Positions 33,829 through 42,369 of a stretch of 64,000 nt of DNA are shown here, piece after piece. Location: the NCBI RefSeq assembly GCF_001280515.1, contig NZ_LBIQ01000030.1:930001-994000 (forward strand), written 5' to 3'. A program made the translations under genes and the position numbers. The notes beneath the pieces were generated by a model, which saw only the letters and a list, made by a program, of their open reading frames with translations, was not told where the DNA came from and did no database searches. Positions within the stretch are counted from its first letter, which is position 1; each line of letters starts with the position of its first letter. This DNA comes from Mangrovimonas sp. ST2L15 (GTDB lineage: Bacteria > Bacteroidota > Bacteroidia > Flavobacteriales > Flavobacteriaceae).

Positions 33829-34184
33829 ATATAGAAGATTTAAGAGCCTATTGTCTGGGTAAATCCCAGGTAACCGAAGCTTTTCCTTTTGATGAGCATA
33901 CTTTGGTATTTAAGGTGCTGGGAAAGATTTTTGCTTTTGTTCCGCTAGAAAAGTGGGAAGCTGGTGAACCCACCATTAGTCTGAAGTGTGATCCAGATTA
34001 CGCTCTAGAGTTAAGAGCTCAGTACTCAGGTATTCAAGGCGCTTTTCATCTTAATAAAACCCATTGGAATTCAGTTGATTTAGGTAATGGTGAGGTTTCC
34101 ATAGCACTTTTAAAGTCTTTAATCAACCATTCATATGATTTGATTGTAAAAAGTCTTCCTAAGAAACAACAAGATTTAATTTAG
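33825..34184 (+). CDS. MmcQ/YjbR-family protein
   Basis: A 119-residue protein with the pattern AYCLGKSQVTEAFPFDEHTLVFKV, ISLKCDP and YHLNKTHWNSV-like, typical of the MmcQ/YjbR family, a small double-stranded-DNA-binding-like fold. It is the last gene of this plus-strand run. Confidence 0.87.
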   Translation: MNIEDLRAYCLGKSQVTEAFPFDEHTLVFKVLGKIFAFVPLEKWEAGEPTISLKCDPDYALELRAQYSGIQGAFHLNKTHWNSVDLGNGEVSIALLKSLINHSYDLIVKSLPKKQQDLI

Positions 34185-34410
34185 TCAATTTAGCAGTGTT
34201 TATTGGTTCTTCCATAACCTGATGGAAATTATTTTTGGTCTTGTAAGTTGCTGATTGTTAAAGCAATGTTTTTTTTCGTATCTTTATAAGGAATTTCTTT
34301 CACCCCTGTTCTAATTACATAGCGCACTTCCCCAAAAGTAACAAGGATTGTCCCAAATAGAATGTAGTTAATATTATAAACCAATATACTAACTCTAAAT
34401 TTCTATTATT

Positions 34411-35238
34411 ATGAAAACAATCAACCGTTTTTTAATGGCAATGGCTGTTATGCTCTTTTTTGCCACAAATACTTCTCAAGCCCAAGAAGAAAATACCAGA
34501 CCCAAATTTATTTCAGTAACAACCATGCATTGGAACATGGGCATGGATCCTGATGACTTTAGTATGGATGAATGGAAAGCTGTAGAAAAGGAATATGTCG
34601 ATAAGGTCATCAAGAACAACGAGTATGTTATCGGTGTGAGTTATTACACCCATTACATTACACCTTCAAACACCGAAATCCTTTTTGTAAAAACCTATCC
34701 GTCTTGGGAGGCCATTGAAAAATCTTTTGAGCGCGAACAAGAGTTGGCAAAAGCCGCTTGGGGTAGTGAAGCGGCCATCGAGAAGTTTTTTAAAAAGAGA
34801 AACAATTACTATATGTTAGAGCATTCTGACGAAATTTATGTTCCCATAGACGGTGCTAAATTAATGGATGGAGCGCCTTCAGATGGTATGATACTCTATG
34901 TAAGGAAAAATAAACTTTCCAATTATTTAGATGGTACTGAAAAAGAATTCATGGAAGGTCACATGCTACATGCCAATAATATTGTCAATAAAAACGAGTT
35001 TGTCAAGGCTTATTATCCGCACATGCATGCCTGGGGGGCAGATAAAAGTGAATTTATAGAGGCTTATTTTATAAGCTCAATGGCCGATTATGAAAAAATG
35101 TTTGAAAGAAACGAAGCCTTGGCTAAAGAAAAATGGTCTGAGTCTGAACGTGAATCCATGGGTAAAAAGTACGGTAAGTATTTTACGGGTGAACACGGAG
35201 ATTATATTTATAAGTACGTAGGAGGTATTACTAACTAA
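34411..35238 (+). CDS. Exported protein with two tandem repeats
   Basis: A 275-residue exported protein (signal peptide ending NTSQAQ). Two related halves of about 95 residues can be aligned: the first around SWEAIEKSFEREQELAKAAW and the second around DYEKMFERNEALAKEKW, each ending with a tyrosine-rich DEIY or DYIY stretch. This looks like an internal duplication of a dimeric alpha-beta barrel. Function is unknown. A terminator follows. Confidence 0.65.
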   Translation: MKTINRFLMAMAVMLFFATNTSQAQEENTRPKFISVTTMHWNMGMDPDDFSMDEWKAVEKEYVDKVIKNNEYVIGVSYYTHYITPSNTEILFVKTYPSWEAIEKSFEREQELAKAAWGSEAAIEKFFKKRNNYYMLEHSDEIYVPIDGAKLMDGAPSDGMILYVRKNKLSNYLDGTEKEFMEGHMLHANNIVNKNEFVKAYYPHMHAWGADKSEFIEAYFISSMADYEKMFERNEALAKEKWSESERESMGKKYGKYFTGEHGDYIYKYVGGITN

Positions 35239-35259
35239 AACCTATTTCTTATTTAGACG

Positions 35260-35287
35260 AAAAGGGGCAATTTAGCTCCTTTTTTTA
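35260..35287 (+). terminator. Rho-independent terminator
   Basis: AAAAGGGGC (35260-35268) pairs with GCTCCTTTT (35275-35283), with one G-T pair and loop AATTTA, followed by a T-run. It ends the duplicated-domain gene. Confidence 0.8.
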
Positions 35288-35318
35288 TTGCACTAATCGA
35301 AATCTCAGGGTATTTTTG
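35288..35318 (+). promoter_or_regulatory. Promoter of the PhnA-domain gene
   Basis: TTG at 35288-35290, a 20-base spacer and TATTTTTG at 35311-35318. It begins right at the end of the preceding terminator's T-run. Its position sets the start codon at 35337, because an in-frame ATG at 35316 lies inside the -7 element. Confidence 0.6.
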
Positions 35319-35336
35319 CATCAAATAAATGTGATT

Positions 35337-35915
35337 ATGAGTATTCGACAAACATTGGAAGAAAGAAGCCAAAATTCGTGTGAATTATGTGGCTCAAAAG
35401 AAAAGCTGGAAGTCTATATGATTCCTCCTTCTCTTAATGAAACTGTAGATAATAGTTTGTTGGTATGTGATACTTGTAAGGGGCAGATTGAGGAAACCTC
35501 AGACATGGATTCCAATCATTGGCGTTGTTTAAATGATAGTATGTGGAGTGAATTTGTACCTGTTCAAATTATGGCTTGGCGCATGTTGCATCGCATCAAG
35601 AAAGAAGGTTGGCCACAAGACTTACTAGATATGATGTATTTGGACGATGAGGCCTTAGCCTTAGCCAAGGCAACAGGTGAAGATAAAGACGAGAGTGAAA
35701 AAATAATCCATAGGGATGTGAACGGTGTAATATTGGAAACCGGTGACTCTGTGGTATTGATTAAGGACTTAAAAGTAAAAGGATCTTCTATGGTTGCCAA
35801 ACAAGGGACCGCCGTAAGAAATATTAGACTGGACCATGAAAATGCCCAATATATAGAGGGTAAAGTAGACGGGCAACAAATCGTTATTGTCACCGAATAC
35901 GTCAAAAAGGTGTAG
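35337..35915 (+). CDS. PhnA/YjdM-domain protein with N-terminal zinc ribbon
   Basis: About 192 residues from the ATG at 35337. The N-terminus has two CxxC pairs (CELCG and CDTC) that form a zinc ribbon. The C-terminal PhnA domain includes DVNGVILETGDSVVLIKDLKVKGSS. Despite the name alkylphosphonate utilization, the role of this family is unclear. No phosphonate genes are nearby. Confidence 0.85.
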   Translation: MSIRQTLEERSQNSCELCGSKEKLEVYMIPPSLNETVDNSLLVCDTCKGQIEETSDMDSNHWRCLNDSMWSEFVPVQIMAWRMLHRIKKEGWPQDLLDMMYLDDEALALAKATGEDKDESEKIIHRDVNGVILETGDSVVLIKDLKVKGSSMVAKQGTAVRNIRLDHENAQYIEGKVDGQQIVIVTEYVKKV

Positions 35916-36090
35916 GTTTTAGACTAATAAAAAAGTAGGTCGTCGGAGTATTTGGTAATCCAAATAATTTAATCTAAATGGGTGGTTTTTAATCGAATTA
36001 ATTCAGGTTCGAAAGAAAAAAAGTCTATCTTAGCTGTCCCTTTTCCTGATTAATGGCATAAAGTATTAAGCAATTAAAATTTATGTTATT

Positions 36091-36375
36091 ATGAACCTCA
36101 TTATCAAGCAAAAAGAAAATCATTTTGAACTTTCAGGGTTTTTAACCCGACAAAACCTGCCTCGTTTTCAGAGGAGATTCCAAGACATTTTTCAAAAGCA
36201 TTCCGAAGTAAAGGTAAACATTGAAGGCCTTAGAAGTATTGACCGCTTTGGTGTCATGGCTCTGGCTAGATTGCATAACCATGCTTTAATGCAAGAAAAA
36301 GCATTTTCCATTATAGGTTACGGTAGTAAGGAACTCTATGAAGAGTTTCAAACCGAGGATGTACTGGTGGCTTAA
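36091..36375 (+). CDS. STAS-domain protein
   Basis: A 94-residue single-domain protein (KVNIEGLRSIDRFGVMALARL), resembling STAS domains such as anti-sigma-factor antagonists. The position where such proteins have the phosphorylated serine is occupied by D in SIDRFG. No partner kinase or sigma factor is adjacent. Its stop codon abuts that of the next, convergent gene with no gap. Confidence 0.7.
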   Translation: MNLIIKQKENHFELSGFLTRQNLPRFQRRFQDIFQKHSEVKVNIEGLRSIDRFGVMALARLHNHALMQEKAFSIIGYGSKELYEEFQTEDVLVA

Positions 36376-36813
36376 TTAGCAGGAAAGATCTGCTATGATG
36401 CGCCATTGGCCGTTTATCTTTTTAAAGATGATCAAAAACACGCCATCGGCATTGCCTATGTCTCGTTTTAGGTGAAACTCACCCATAACATAATAACTTT
36501 CGTTTTCTATGGGTGATATACTTTTGATGACAAAATGAAGGATCCCACTTTCTTTGGAAGTGGGATATCCTTTTTTATAATTATCTAATGTTTTTTGCCA
36601 ACCGCTTGCAATACCTTGACTTCCGAAGAATTTTAAGGAATCACTTTTCCAATAGCCTTCCATAAACCCTTCCAGATCGTGCTGGTTCCAAGCCTTTTCC
36701 TGTTCCTTCATAACAGCCAAAATGGCTTCTTGGTCTGAATTATAGTTGGTGGTTTGTGCCAAACCCAGTTGGCAGGTAAGCAGTAGTACTAATGCAAAAA
36801 AAATAGGCTTCAT
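36376..36813 (-). CDS. Exported NTF2-like (DUF4440/SnoaL) protein
   Basis: A 145-residue exported protein (signal peptide ending LGLAQ). The NTF2-like fold is shown by AILAVMKEQEKAWNQHDLEGFMEGYW and VFLIIFKKINGQWRIIADLSC. These small cone-shaped domains bind or convert diverse ligands. The function here is unknown. Confidence 0.8.
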   Translation of the reverse strand: MKPIFFALVLLLTCQLGLAQTTNYNSDQEAILAVMKEQEKAWNQHDLEGFMEGYWKSDSLKFFGSQGIASGWQKTLDNYKKGYPTSKESGILHFVIKSISPIENESYYVMGEFHLKRDIGNADGVFLIIFKKINGQWRIIADLSC

Positions 36814-36851
36814 AACGTGGTGTTTATAAAGCCTAATGTAATGATAATTGC

Positions 36852-37952
36852 TTAAAGCGCTTTCTTTTGATGTTTAAAAAAGGCATCGGCCTGCAATTGC
36901 ATAAGCTCTCGGGCCTTTTTCTTTTTGTAAGCATACAATTCCTCTTCGTCTGCAATGTCGTTGTAAATCTTGTTGTTTAGAGTTCTATCTGTTTCCAGTA
37001 GAACCTTACGTTCGTTAACTTTTTGTTCTACCCAAGTTTTTACAGCTGTTTCGGCATCTTCCAGTTTGAAGTCATATTCCCCTTTTGGAGAAAGTAACTT
37101 GGCGATGATAGGAGAAGTTTCAATAGCTAAGAACAAAAGAAATATAAAAAACGACGGCAGCCATGGTAATGAATCCAAGGCATTGACACGGGCCATCAAA
37201 CCGTCAAAACCATCTATAATGGGTTGGGTATTGGTAACCTGCTGGTCATATTGCGCCTTTAACTGAGAGATTTGTGTCTCGGTTTCTGCTATTTTTTGTT
37301 TGTTTTCTGTTTTTAATTGCTGCAGTTCGGCAAGGGCAGCATCGTGTTTATCGCGTTTTTCTTGATACACCGGGCCTTTTCCCAATTTCATGGTGCCAGA
37401 GGTGCCTTCGGCCTCAGTGATGTAGGTATTATAAAGGGTGTTTACCTCGGTTTCCTTGACATCTATTTGCTTTTGTAGACTGATGAGGTCATTTTCTAAA
37501 GCTGTTATCTCAGGATTGTATTGTTCGGCTATTTGGTTTTGATTGGCTAGGGTGAGCTCGTTTTTTTGTTCCAATAGCACTTGGTCAATTTCCTTTTCAA
37601 AGATTTTAAGTTCCAGAGGTTTTGAGATGACCACTGCAATGATAACTGCCAGAATGATACGTGGGGTAGCTTGAATGATTTCATCCAGCACCTGATTTCT
37701 TTTTTTGATGGTAGAAACTATAAACCTATCGAGGTTAAAGATGAGCAGTCCCCAAATAAATCCAAAAAAGATGGCTGCCAAGAGATTGTCAAAAACTGTG
37801 TAAAGAGCATAGCCAGAAGCAATAAAGGCCATTAATGCCGTAAAAAAGACCGTGCCGCCTATACCAGCATATTTGTTCTGCTCACCATTTGAGCATTGAT
37901 CCAGAATGTCTGTATCTGCGCCACTGCAGAGAATAAAAAATTGTTTAATCAT
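36852..37952 (-). CDS. DUF4407 membrane protein with coiled coil
   Basis: A 366-residue protein with several N-terminal membrane helices (FFTALMAFIASGYALYTVF, IFFGFIWGLLIFNLDRFIVS), a long periplasmic coiled coil of about 110 residues rich in Gln, Glu and Lys, and one more helix near 265-285. This is the DUF4407 layout. Function is unknown. Confidence 0.85.
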   Translation of the reverse strand: MIKQFFILCSGADTDILDQCSNGEQNKYAGIGGTVFFTALMAFIASGYALYTVFDNLLAAIFFGFIWGLLIFNLDRFIVSTIKKRNQVLDEIIQATPRIILAVIIAVVISKPLELKIFEKEIDQVLLEQKNELTLANQNQIAEQYNPEITALENDLISLQKQIDVKETEVNTLYNTYITEAEGTSGTMKLGKGPVYQEKRDKHDAALAELQQLKTENKQKIAETETQISQLKAQYDQQVTNTQPIIDGFDGLMARVNALDSLPWLPSFFIFLLFLAIETSPIIAKLLSPKGEYDFKLEDAETAVKTWVEQKVNERKVLLETDRTLNNKIYNDIADEEELYAYKKKKARELMQLQADAFFKHQKKAL

Positions 37953-38129
37953 AACTGTTCGTTTTGTGGTTGATTGATAGGGTATTAGAACGTGAAAAAT
38001 ATGGAATTGTTACATAATGTTGATAAATTAAATGTAAAGACACTTGTTTGAAAATAGAAGACGTAGGAAATTGTTTTCAATAGTAAATTGAAATCCGTAG
38101 TTTCGTTCCTACTTGAATTATAATCTTAT

Positions 38130-38738
38130 ATGAACCTTAATTTTGTAAAAACCTGCTTTTCCATTTTTTTAATTGGCTTTATAATTTCCTGCGGAACTTC
38201 TAGAAAAACAATGTTGATGGAAAACAGCAGTAATCGAGTCAAGGATAGTTTGGCTTTTGAACTTTGCAAAATGTATGGGCTTGATCAAGGGGTAAGGGAG
38301 TCAAGTGGTTTTCAAGGCAAATGGAACTTTATATTTTCGGTTGATTCTCTAAATTTTGACAGGGCTATGACCTTTATCAAAAAATATGGTTATCCCACTG
38401 AAAGTCTTGTGGGGAGTGATAATTATAAAATAGAATGTGTTTCTAGTTCGTTTTTTGCCATTTTATTGCATAACCCACATCGCATAGTTAATGAAAGGGA
38501 ACATTATAAAACCTTGCTGAATGAGGTGCATGAAAAAAGATTGTCTCCTTCAGAGTTTGCTAATATTATTGATAAATACTACTGGATTAAAAGAGGCAAT
38601 AATAAAAGGGTTTTAGTGGGATCTGACTTCGGGAAACCTTGTTTGGAAACCAAAGAAGAAACTAATCAAATTAGAAAAGAAATCGGTTTGCCGTTACTCC
38701 AGGATTCTGAATTTATAAATTGTCCTGAGAAAATGTAA
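38130..38738 (+). CDS. Hypothetical lipoprotein
   Basis: A 202-residue lipoprotein (GFIISCGTSRK). The mature part (AMTFIKKYGYPTESLVG, LLHNPHRIVNEREHYKTLLNEV) looks like a small soluble domain. No named family is recognised. The upstream region has GTAGGAA and TTCCTAC arms near 38063-38111 that may mark a regulatory site. Confidence 0.6.
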   Translation: MNLNFVKTCFSIFLIGFIISCGTSRKTMLMENSSNRVKDSLAFELCKMYGLDQGVRESSGFQGKWNFIFSVDSLNFDRAMTFIKKYGYPTESLVGSDNYKIECVSSSFFAILLHNPHRIVNEREHYKTLLNEVHEKRLSPSEFANIIDKYYWIKRGNNKRVLVGSDFGKPCLETKEETNQIRKEIGLPLLQDSEFINCPEKM

Positions 38739-38794
38739 TATTTAAAAGTAGATTCAGCTTTTCTATATGAACTAGTTTTTAAATAGTTATTAAA

Positions 38795-38992
38795 ATGAGT
38801 TATAAAATAATCATAGGGTTTATCTCATTTCTTATTAGTTTAGGATCTGTTTTATTAATCAAGCCAAACATAGAGGGCTATCTGAAATCAATTGGAGTAG
38901 TTTATTTGGTATGTGTCTTGTTTACTGGAATTGGTTTGGTCGTTATTTGCCAATTCATAACTAAATACATTTGGCGAATCAAGAACCTATAA
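38795..38992 (+). CDS. Small membrane protein
   Basis: A 65-residue product with two hydrophobic segments (IIIGFISFLISLGSVLLI and VVYLVCVLFTGIGLVVICQF) separated by a short polar loop, and a positively charged C-terminus (WRIKNL). The length and amphipathic layout make a real gene likely. Function is unknown. It follows the lipoprotein gene by 56 bases. Confidence 0.5.
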   Translation: MSYKIIIGFISFLISLGSVLLIKPNIEGYLKSIGVVYLVCVLFTGIGLVVICQFITKYIWRIKNL

Positions 38993-39077
38993 GAACCGTT
39001 TAATTATTTGGGATATCTGTGAAAGTTAAAATTGAAATTGTGTCCCATTGTTTCATCCATAAATAATATTAGTCGAA

Positions 39078-39914
39078 ATGAGAAACATCTTTTTTATAAT
39101 CATGGTTTGCTTTGCTTGGGGAGTGCGGTCTCAAGATAAAACCATGGATAACGGTATCCATGTCCTATTTATAGGAAATAGTTTGACCTATTTTTACGAT
39201 ATGCCGCAAACACTTCAAATGATGCTTAACGAAACGCATCCCAATATTAAAATTCACCAAAGCACGTTTCCTGGCCAATCTCTATCAGGTCATTTATCGG
39301 ATATCATAACTTCAAGGACAGAAAACGGAATCAGTACTCGGAAAAAAGTAGAAGGGGAACAAACGGAAACCGAACTCAAGCTGGCTGAAAGACCTTGGGA
39401 TGTTGTGGTATTACAATCAGGAACGGTTTCTTTTTTGATTCCAGAGGTCCGGGAGTTTAAAATAAATACGGCTATTACTGAGATTAAGGATAAAGTAGGG
39501 AACCCAAATTGTAAGTTTATACTCTTCGGTACATGGCCCTCCAAAGAAGGATATCCAAAGGAATATTGTTATCCATCTAGAATCGTGGATCCATCTATAG
39601 AAAAAGAAAAATGTTGTTCCCCAATTCTGGAAAGTTTGGAACAAGAAATAAAAACCATCGATAAATCCTACGAGTTGGTGGCTCAGGAAAATGATTTATT
39701 AAAATCGAACAACGGTGAAAAGTACTTTGAGGTTCTCACTCAATTTCCGGAATTAGAACTTTATGATGATGATATTCATCCAAATAAGAACGGTGCCTTT
39801 TTAAATGCCTGTATCTTTTACCAATTGCTCACAAACAAAAAAGCAACTGATTTAAAATACATTGGGGATATCGAACCGGAAACGGCCAAACTTTTAAAGC
39901 AAATTGCTGGATAA
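39078..39914 (+). CDS. Exported SGNH-type hydrolase
   Basis: A 278-residue exported protein (signal peptide ending GVRSQ). The SGNH nucleophile motif is IGNSLTYFYDMP, an asparagine-containing block follows (VVLQSGTVSF), and DDDIHPNKNGAFL carries the C-terminal Asp and His. Such enzymes are esterases or deacetylases; the target cannot be told. It shares a bidirectional terminator with the convergent M56 gene. Confidence 0.75.
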   Translation: MRNIFFIIMVCFAWGVRSQDKTMDNGIHVLFIGNSLTYFYDMPQTLQMMLNETHPNIKIHQSTFPGQSLSGHLSDIITSRTENGISTRKKVEGEQTETELKLAERPWDVVVLQSGTVSFLIPEVREFKINTAITEIKDKVGNPNCKFILFGTWPSKEGYPKEYCYPSRIVDPSIEKEKCCSPILESLEQEIKTIDKSYELVAQENDLLKSNNGEKYFEVLTQFPELELYDDDIHPNKNGAFLNACIFYQLLTNKKATDLKYIGDIEPETAKLLKQIAG

Positions 39915-39945
39915 GAGGCTGCTTTGACAACAAATACCCTTAAAC

Positions 39946-39974
39946 AAAAAGCCTCGATATGTTCGAGGCTTTTT
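39946..39974. terminator. Bidirectional terminator
   Basis: AAAAAGCCTCGA (39946-39957) and TCGAGGCTTTTT (39963-39974) form a perfect 12-base stem with a 5-base loop. T-runs occur on both strands, so it serves both convergent genes. Confidence 0.9.
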
Positions 39975-39979
39975 ATCAT

Positions 39980-41890
39980 TTATTTTTTTGACCAGAACTT
40001 GACGGTTCCTTTGTGGTCGTTAATGTTCGTGTTGATGTTAATATTTGGTTCCTTTTTAACGATTTTTAAAATCTCGTTATAAGTTACTTTCTTGTCATTG
40101 TAATAGTAGGTGATATCATCATTTTTATGACTCCTTACAAAGTCGTAAGCAGATTTAGGAGTGTTAGCATCTAACTTGTCAACAGGAACTTCAATCACTT
40201 CAATAACCTCTGGTGCTTCTGGAGCAGGAGGTGGCGGTGGTGGCGGTACGGGTGTTAATTTTTCTTTAGAAGCCAGTTCGTAATAAGCTTTATAAAGCTT
40301 CATGACATCAGTGTATTGATTCTTTAAATCTTCTTGCGAGCCCTTGTTGTTTTTTATATAAGCACTCACCGCTTTGCTATAGGCTTCAGTCTCTTTGGTG
40401 TAATGCTTATAGAGTTTTTGTAGCTCTGGAGACATGCTTCCCATTTCTACTGGAGGAGTAGGAGGTGGCGGTGGTGGTGGCGGAATGTTAGGAAAGGGCT
40501 CTGCATGGGCTTTCTGTTCTTTAGTCATCAAGCCGTATAAGTATTCCAAGCGTTCAACCTCTTTTTTCAGGAACCTTTGCTCTTCTTTGGGTTGTGAATT
40601 ATACTTTTTGGCCAACTTATTGTACTCGGCTATTTGTGCTTTAGAGGCACCTTCTTGGAGCTCAACTTTTTCCGGAGCGCTATTTAAGTTTTTAGGATCA
40701 TTCTGACTCACTATCGCAAAAGGTTTATTTCCTTTTTCTCGAATGATTTGCTGATTGTAAGTGACAATACGATGAAAGCCATAAGGGGTGAAGGAGTTAA
40801 AAATAAACCATACATCTTCATCCGACACTGGTTTGCCATCATTTACGTGAACATTGATAATTTGGTTACGTATTTCAGGAGTTATATCCTGATGTAATTG
40901 ATTAAGCACTGAAGCAAATGTGCCTTTAGTGGCATTGATGCCATCTATTTGATACGTTCCTTGGTTCAATACTTCCACTTTAATACTTCGAGCGGTGTGA
41001 TTGGTTTCAGAAAGTTCATAGTTTAAACCAGTTTCAACAATTTTGTTGGTGCTAAAACTGTAAATTAATAGGGCTAGTAATGGCAGTAATACCAAACTTT
41101 TAAGCCATTTGACCTGTTTTGAGGTGTGTGTTTTCATAACTGTAAGTCGTTTTTTGATTAATGAATAATTGATGGATGATACCAGTTGGTTATGTGATGA
41201 TGATATGGAATAGTCCAACAGTATGTTTTGATAGTTTTTGGTTTCAAAGCCATGTGACAATACCGCTTGGTCTGCTAAAAACTCATGATTTAGTTTGATG
41301 TCCTTTTTGATTAAATAAATCAACGGATGAAACCAAAGAAAGATTTGCATCACTTCTATAAGTAGGATGTCTAACGTATGTTTTTGCTCCACATGGATCT
41401 GTTCATGGAGCAGTATTTCGTCTGGAATGTTTTTGGAGTCAAATTGGCTTTTTTCAACAAAAACATATTTTAAAAAGGTATGGGGAACAATGCTTTCAAG
41501 TATCAAAACCTGAATGTATGCTACGCGGGGGATTTTCTGGTTCCGTTTGATTTTTAAGTGCAGACTCCAAAGATTTTTGATAAAACGTAGTCCGAAGAAC
41601 AATACTCCAGAACCGTATATAACTCCTAAGTACAAAGACCAATTGAAGGATTCCTCTGTAGGCATGTCTTCCATGGGAAGAAGTGTGGGATCAAATGGAA
41701 CACCTTCTGGTTCTGCAGGGATTTCCACATAAGTGGTCCAGGTAACTAACGGAATTAGGAAAGCCGCTATTAAACTGCCTAATAGGTAAAAGCGTTTGAA
41801 TTGGTGTATGCTTTCACGTTCTAAAAACAGCTTGTAAAATAGCATCAATACCAATAAGCAACCTGATGATTTCAATAAATAGATCAGCAT
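39980..41890 (-). CDS. M56 (BlaR1-like) membrane metallopeptidase with proline-rich periplasmic part
   Basis: A 636-residue protein. The N-terminal membrane part has the zinc protease motif HEQIH (162-166) and FLADQAVL. After a helix near 264-282 comes a long periplasmic segment with two poly-proline stretches (seven or eight prolines each) and an alpha-helical linker between them. No penicillin-binding domain is present. The poly-proline and TonB-like parts suggest contact with other envelope proteins. It is paired with the BlaI gene upstream; only one base separates them. Confidence 0.85.
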   Translation of the reverse strand: MLIYLLKSSGCLLVLMLFYKLFLERESIHQFKRFYLLGSLIAAFLIPLVTWTTYVEIPAEPEGVPFDPTLLPMEDMPTEESFNWSLYLGVIYGSGVLFFGLRFIKNLWSLHLKIKRNQKIPRVAYIQVLILESIVPHTFLKYVFVEKSQFDSKNIPDEILLHEQIHVEQKHTLDILLIEVMQIFLWFHPLIYLIKKDIKLNHEFLADQAVLSHGFETKNYQNILLDYSISSSHNQLVSSINYSLIKKRLTVMKTHTSKQVKWLKSLVLLPLLALLIYSFSTNKIVETGLNYELSETNHTARSIKVEVLNQGTYQIDGINATKGTFASVLNQLHQDITPEIRNQIINVHVNDGKPVSDEDVWFIFNSFTPYGFHRIVTYNQQIIREKGNKPFAIVSQNDPKNLNSAPEKVELQEGASKAQIAEYNKLAKKYNSQPKEEQRFLKKEVERLEYLYGLMTKEQKAHAEPFPNIPPPPPPPPTPPVEMGSMSPELQKLYKHYTKETEAYSKAVSAYIKNNKGSQEDLKNQYTDVMKLYKAYYELASKEKLTPVPPPPPPPAPEAPEVIEVIEVPVDKLDANTPKSAYDFVRSHKNDDITYYYNDKKVTYNEILKIVKKEPNININTNINDHKGTVKFWSKK

Positions 41891-41891
41891 C

Positions 41892-42257
41892 TTATTTCTT
41901 TTTTATCTCGTTATCGATAAGCGCTTTTAAATCTTCTAATTCTTCCTTTGTCAAATTGGTTTCTTTGGTGAAAAAGGAAGCAAACTGACTGGCGCTGTCG
42001 TTAAAAAAGTTTTTGATGAGTCCGTTGACTTGTTTAGAGAAATAGTCTTTCTTTTTTACAAGTGGATAATATTCTCTGGACTTCCCATAAACTTTGTAAT
42101 CTATAAACCCTTTGTCCTTAATACGCTTTAAAAGCGTAGCCAAAGTGGTTGGAGCTGGCTTGGGATCGTCATAAGAATCCAACAAATCTTTCATGAAGGC
42201 CTTTTCCAGTTTCCATAAATGATTCATAAGTTCTTCTTCTGAATTTGATAGCTGCAT
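41892..42257 (-). CDS. BlaI/MecI/CopY-family repressor, second copy
   Basis: A 121-residue winged-helix repressor (MNHLWKLEKAFMKDLLDSY and APTTLATLLKRIKDKGFIDYKVYGKSREYYP), homologous to the BlaI at 23845. Its M56 partner follows directly. Three operator copies of the form TCTA-N6-TAGA precede it, unlike the AACTA-N6-TAGTT sites of the other system. Confidence 0.92.
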   Translation of the reverse strand: MQLSNSEEELMNHLWKLEKAFMKDLLDSYDDPKPAPTTLATLLKRIKDKGFIDYKVYGKSREYYPLVKKKDYFSKQVNGLIKNFFNDSASQFASFFTKETNLTKEELEDLKALIDNEIKKK

Positions 42258-42258
42258 T

Positions 42259-42319
42259 TCTACAAGATTAGAGTTAACTCTACAAATGTAGAATAAATAT
42301 TTAATTCTACAAGTATAGA
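42259..42319. promoter_or_regulatory. Three BlaI-type operators and promoter of the second BlaI/M56 system
   Basis: TCTA-N6-TAGA palindromes lie at 42259-42272, 42279-42292 and 42306-42319. On the minus strand a TTG (42310-42312), a 19-base spacer and TACATTTG (42283-42290) form a perfect promoter that runs through the two outer sites. Repression of the adjacent BlaI/M56 genes is expected. Confidence 0.78.
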
Positions 42320-42335
42320 AGTAAATTATTTTGAT

Positions 42336-42363
42336 AAAAAAAAGCCGCTTTCAAGAAGCGGCT
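42336..42363 (-). terminator. Rho-independent terminator of the M20 peptidase gene
   Basis: Read on the minus strand, AGCCGCTT and AAGCGGCT form an 8-base stem with a 5-base loop, followed by seven T. It lies just after the peptidase stop at 42370. Confidence 0.85.
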
Positions 42364-42369
42364 ATGGAT

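Noticed and set aside
35337-35915. Phosphonate utilization by the PhnA-domain protein
   Set aside because: The family name is historical and no phosphonate transport or lyase genes are adjacent.
40434-40706. A glycine-rich plus-strand frame opposite the second M56 gene
   Set aside because: The glycine run is the complement of the poly-proline codons of the M56 gene.
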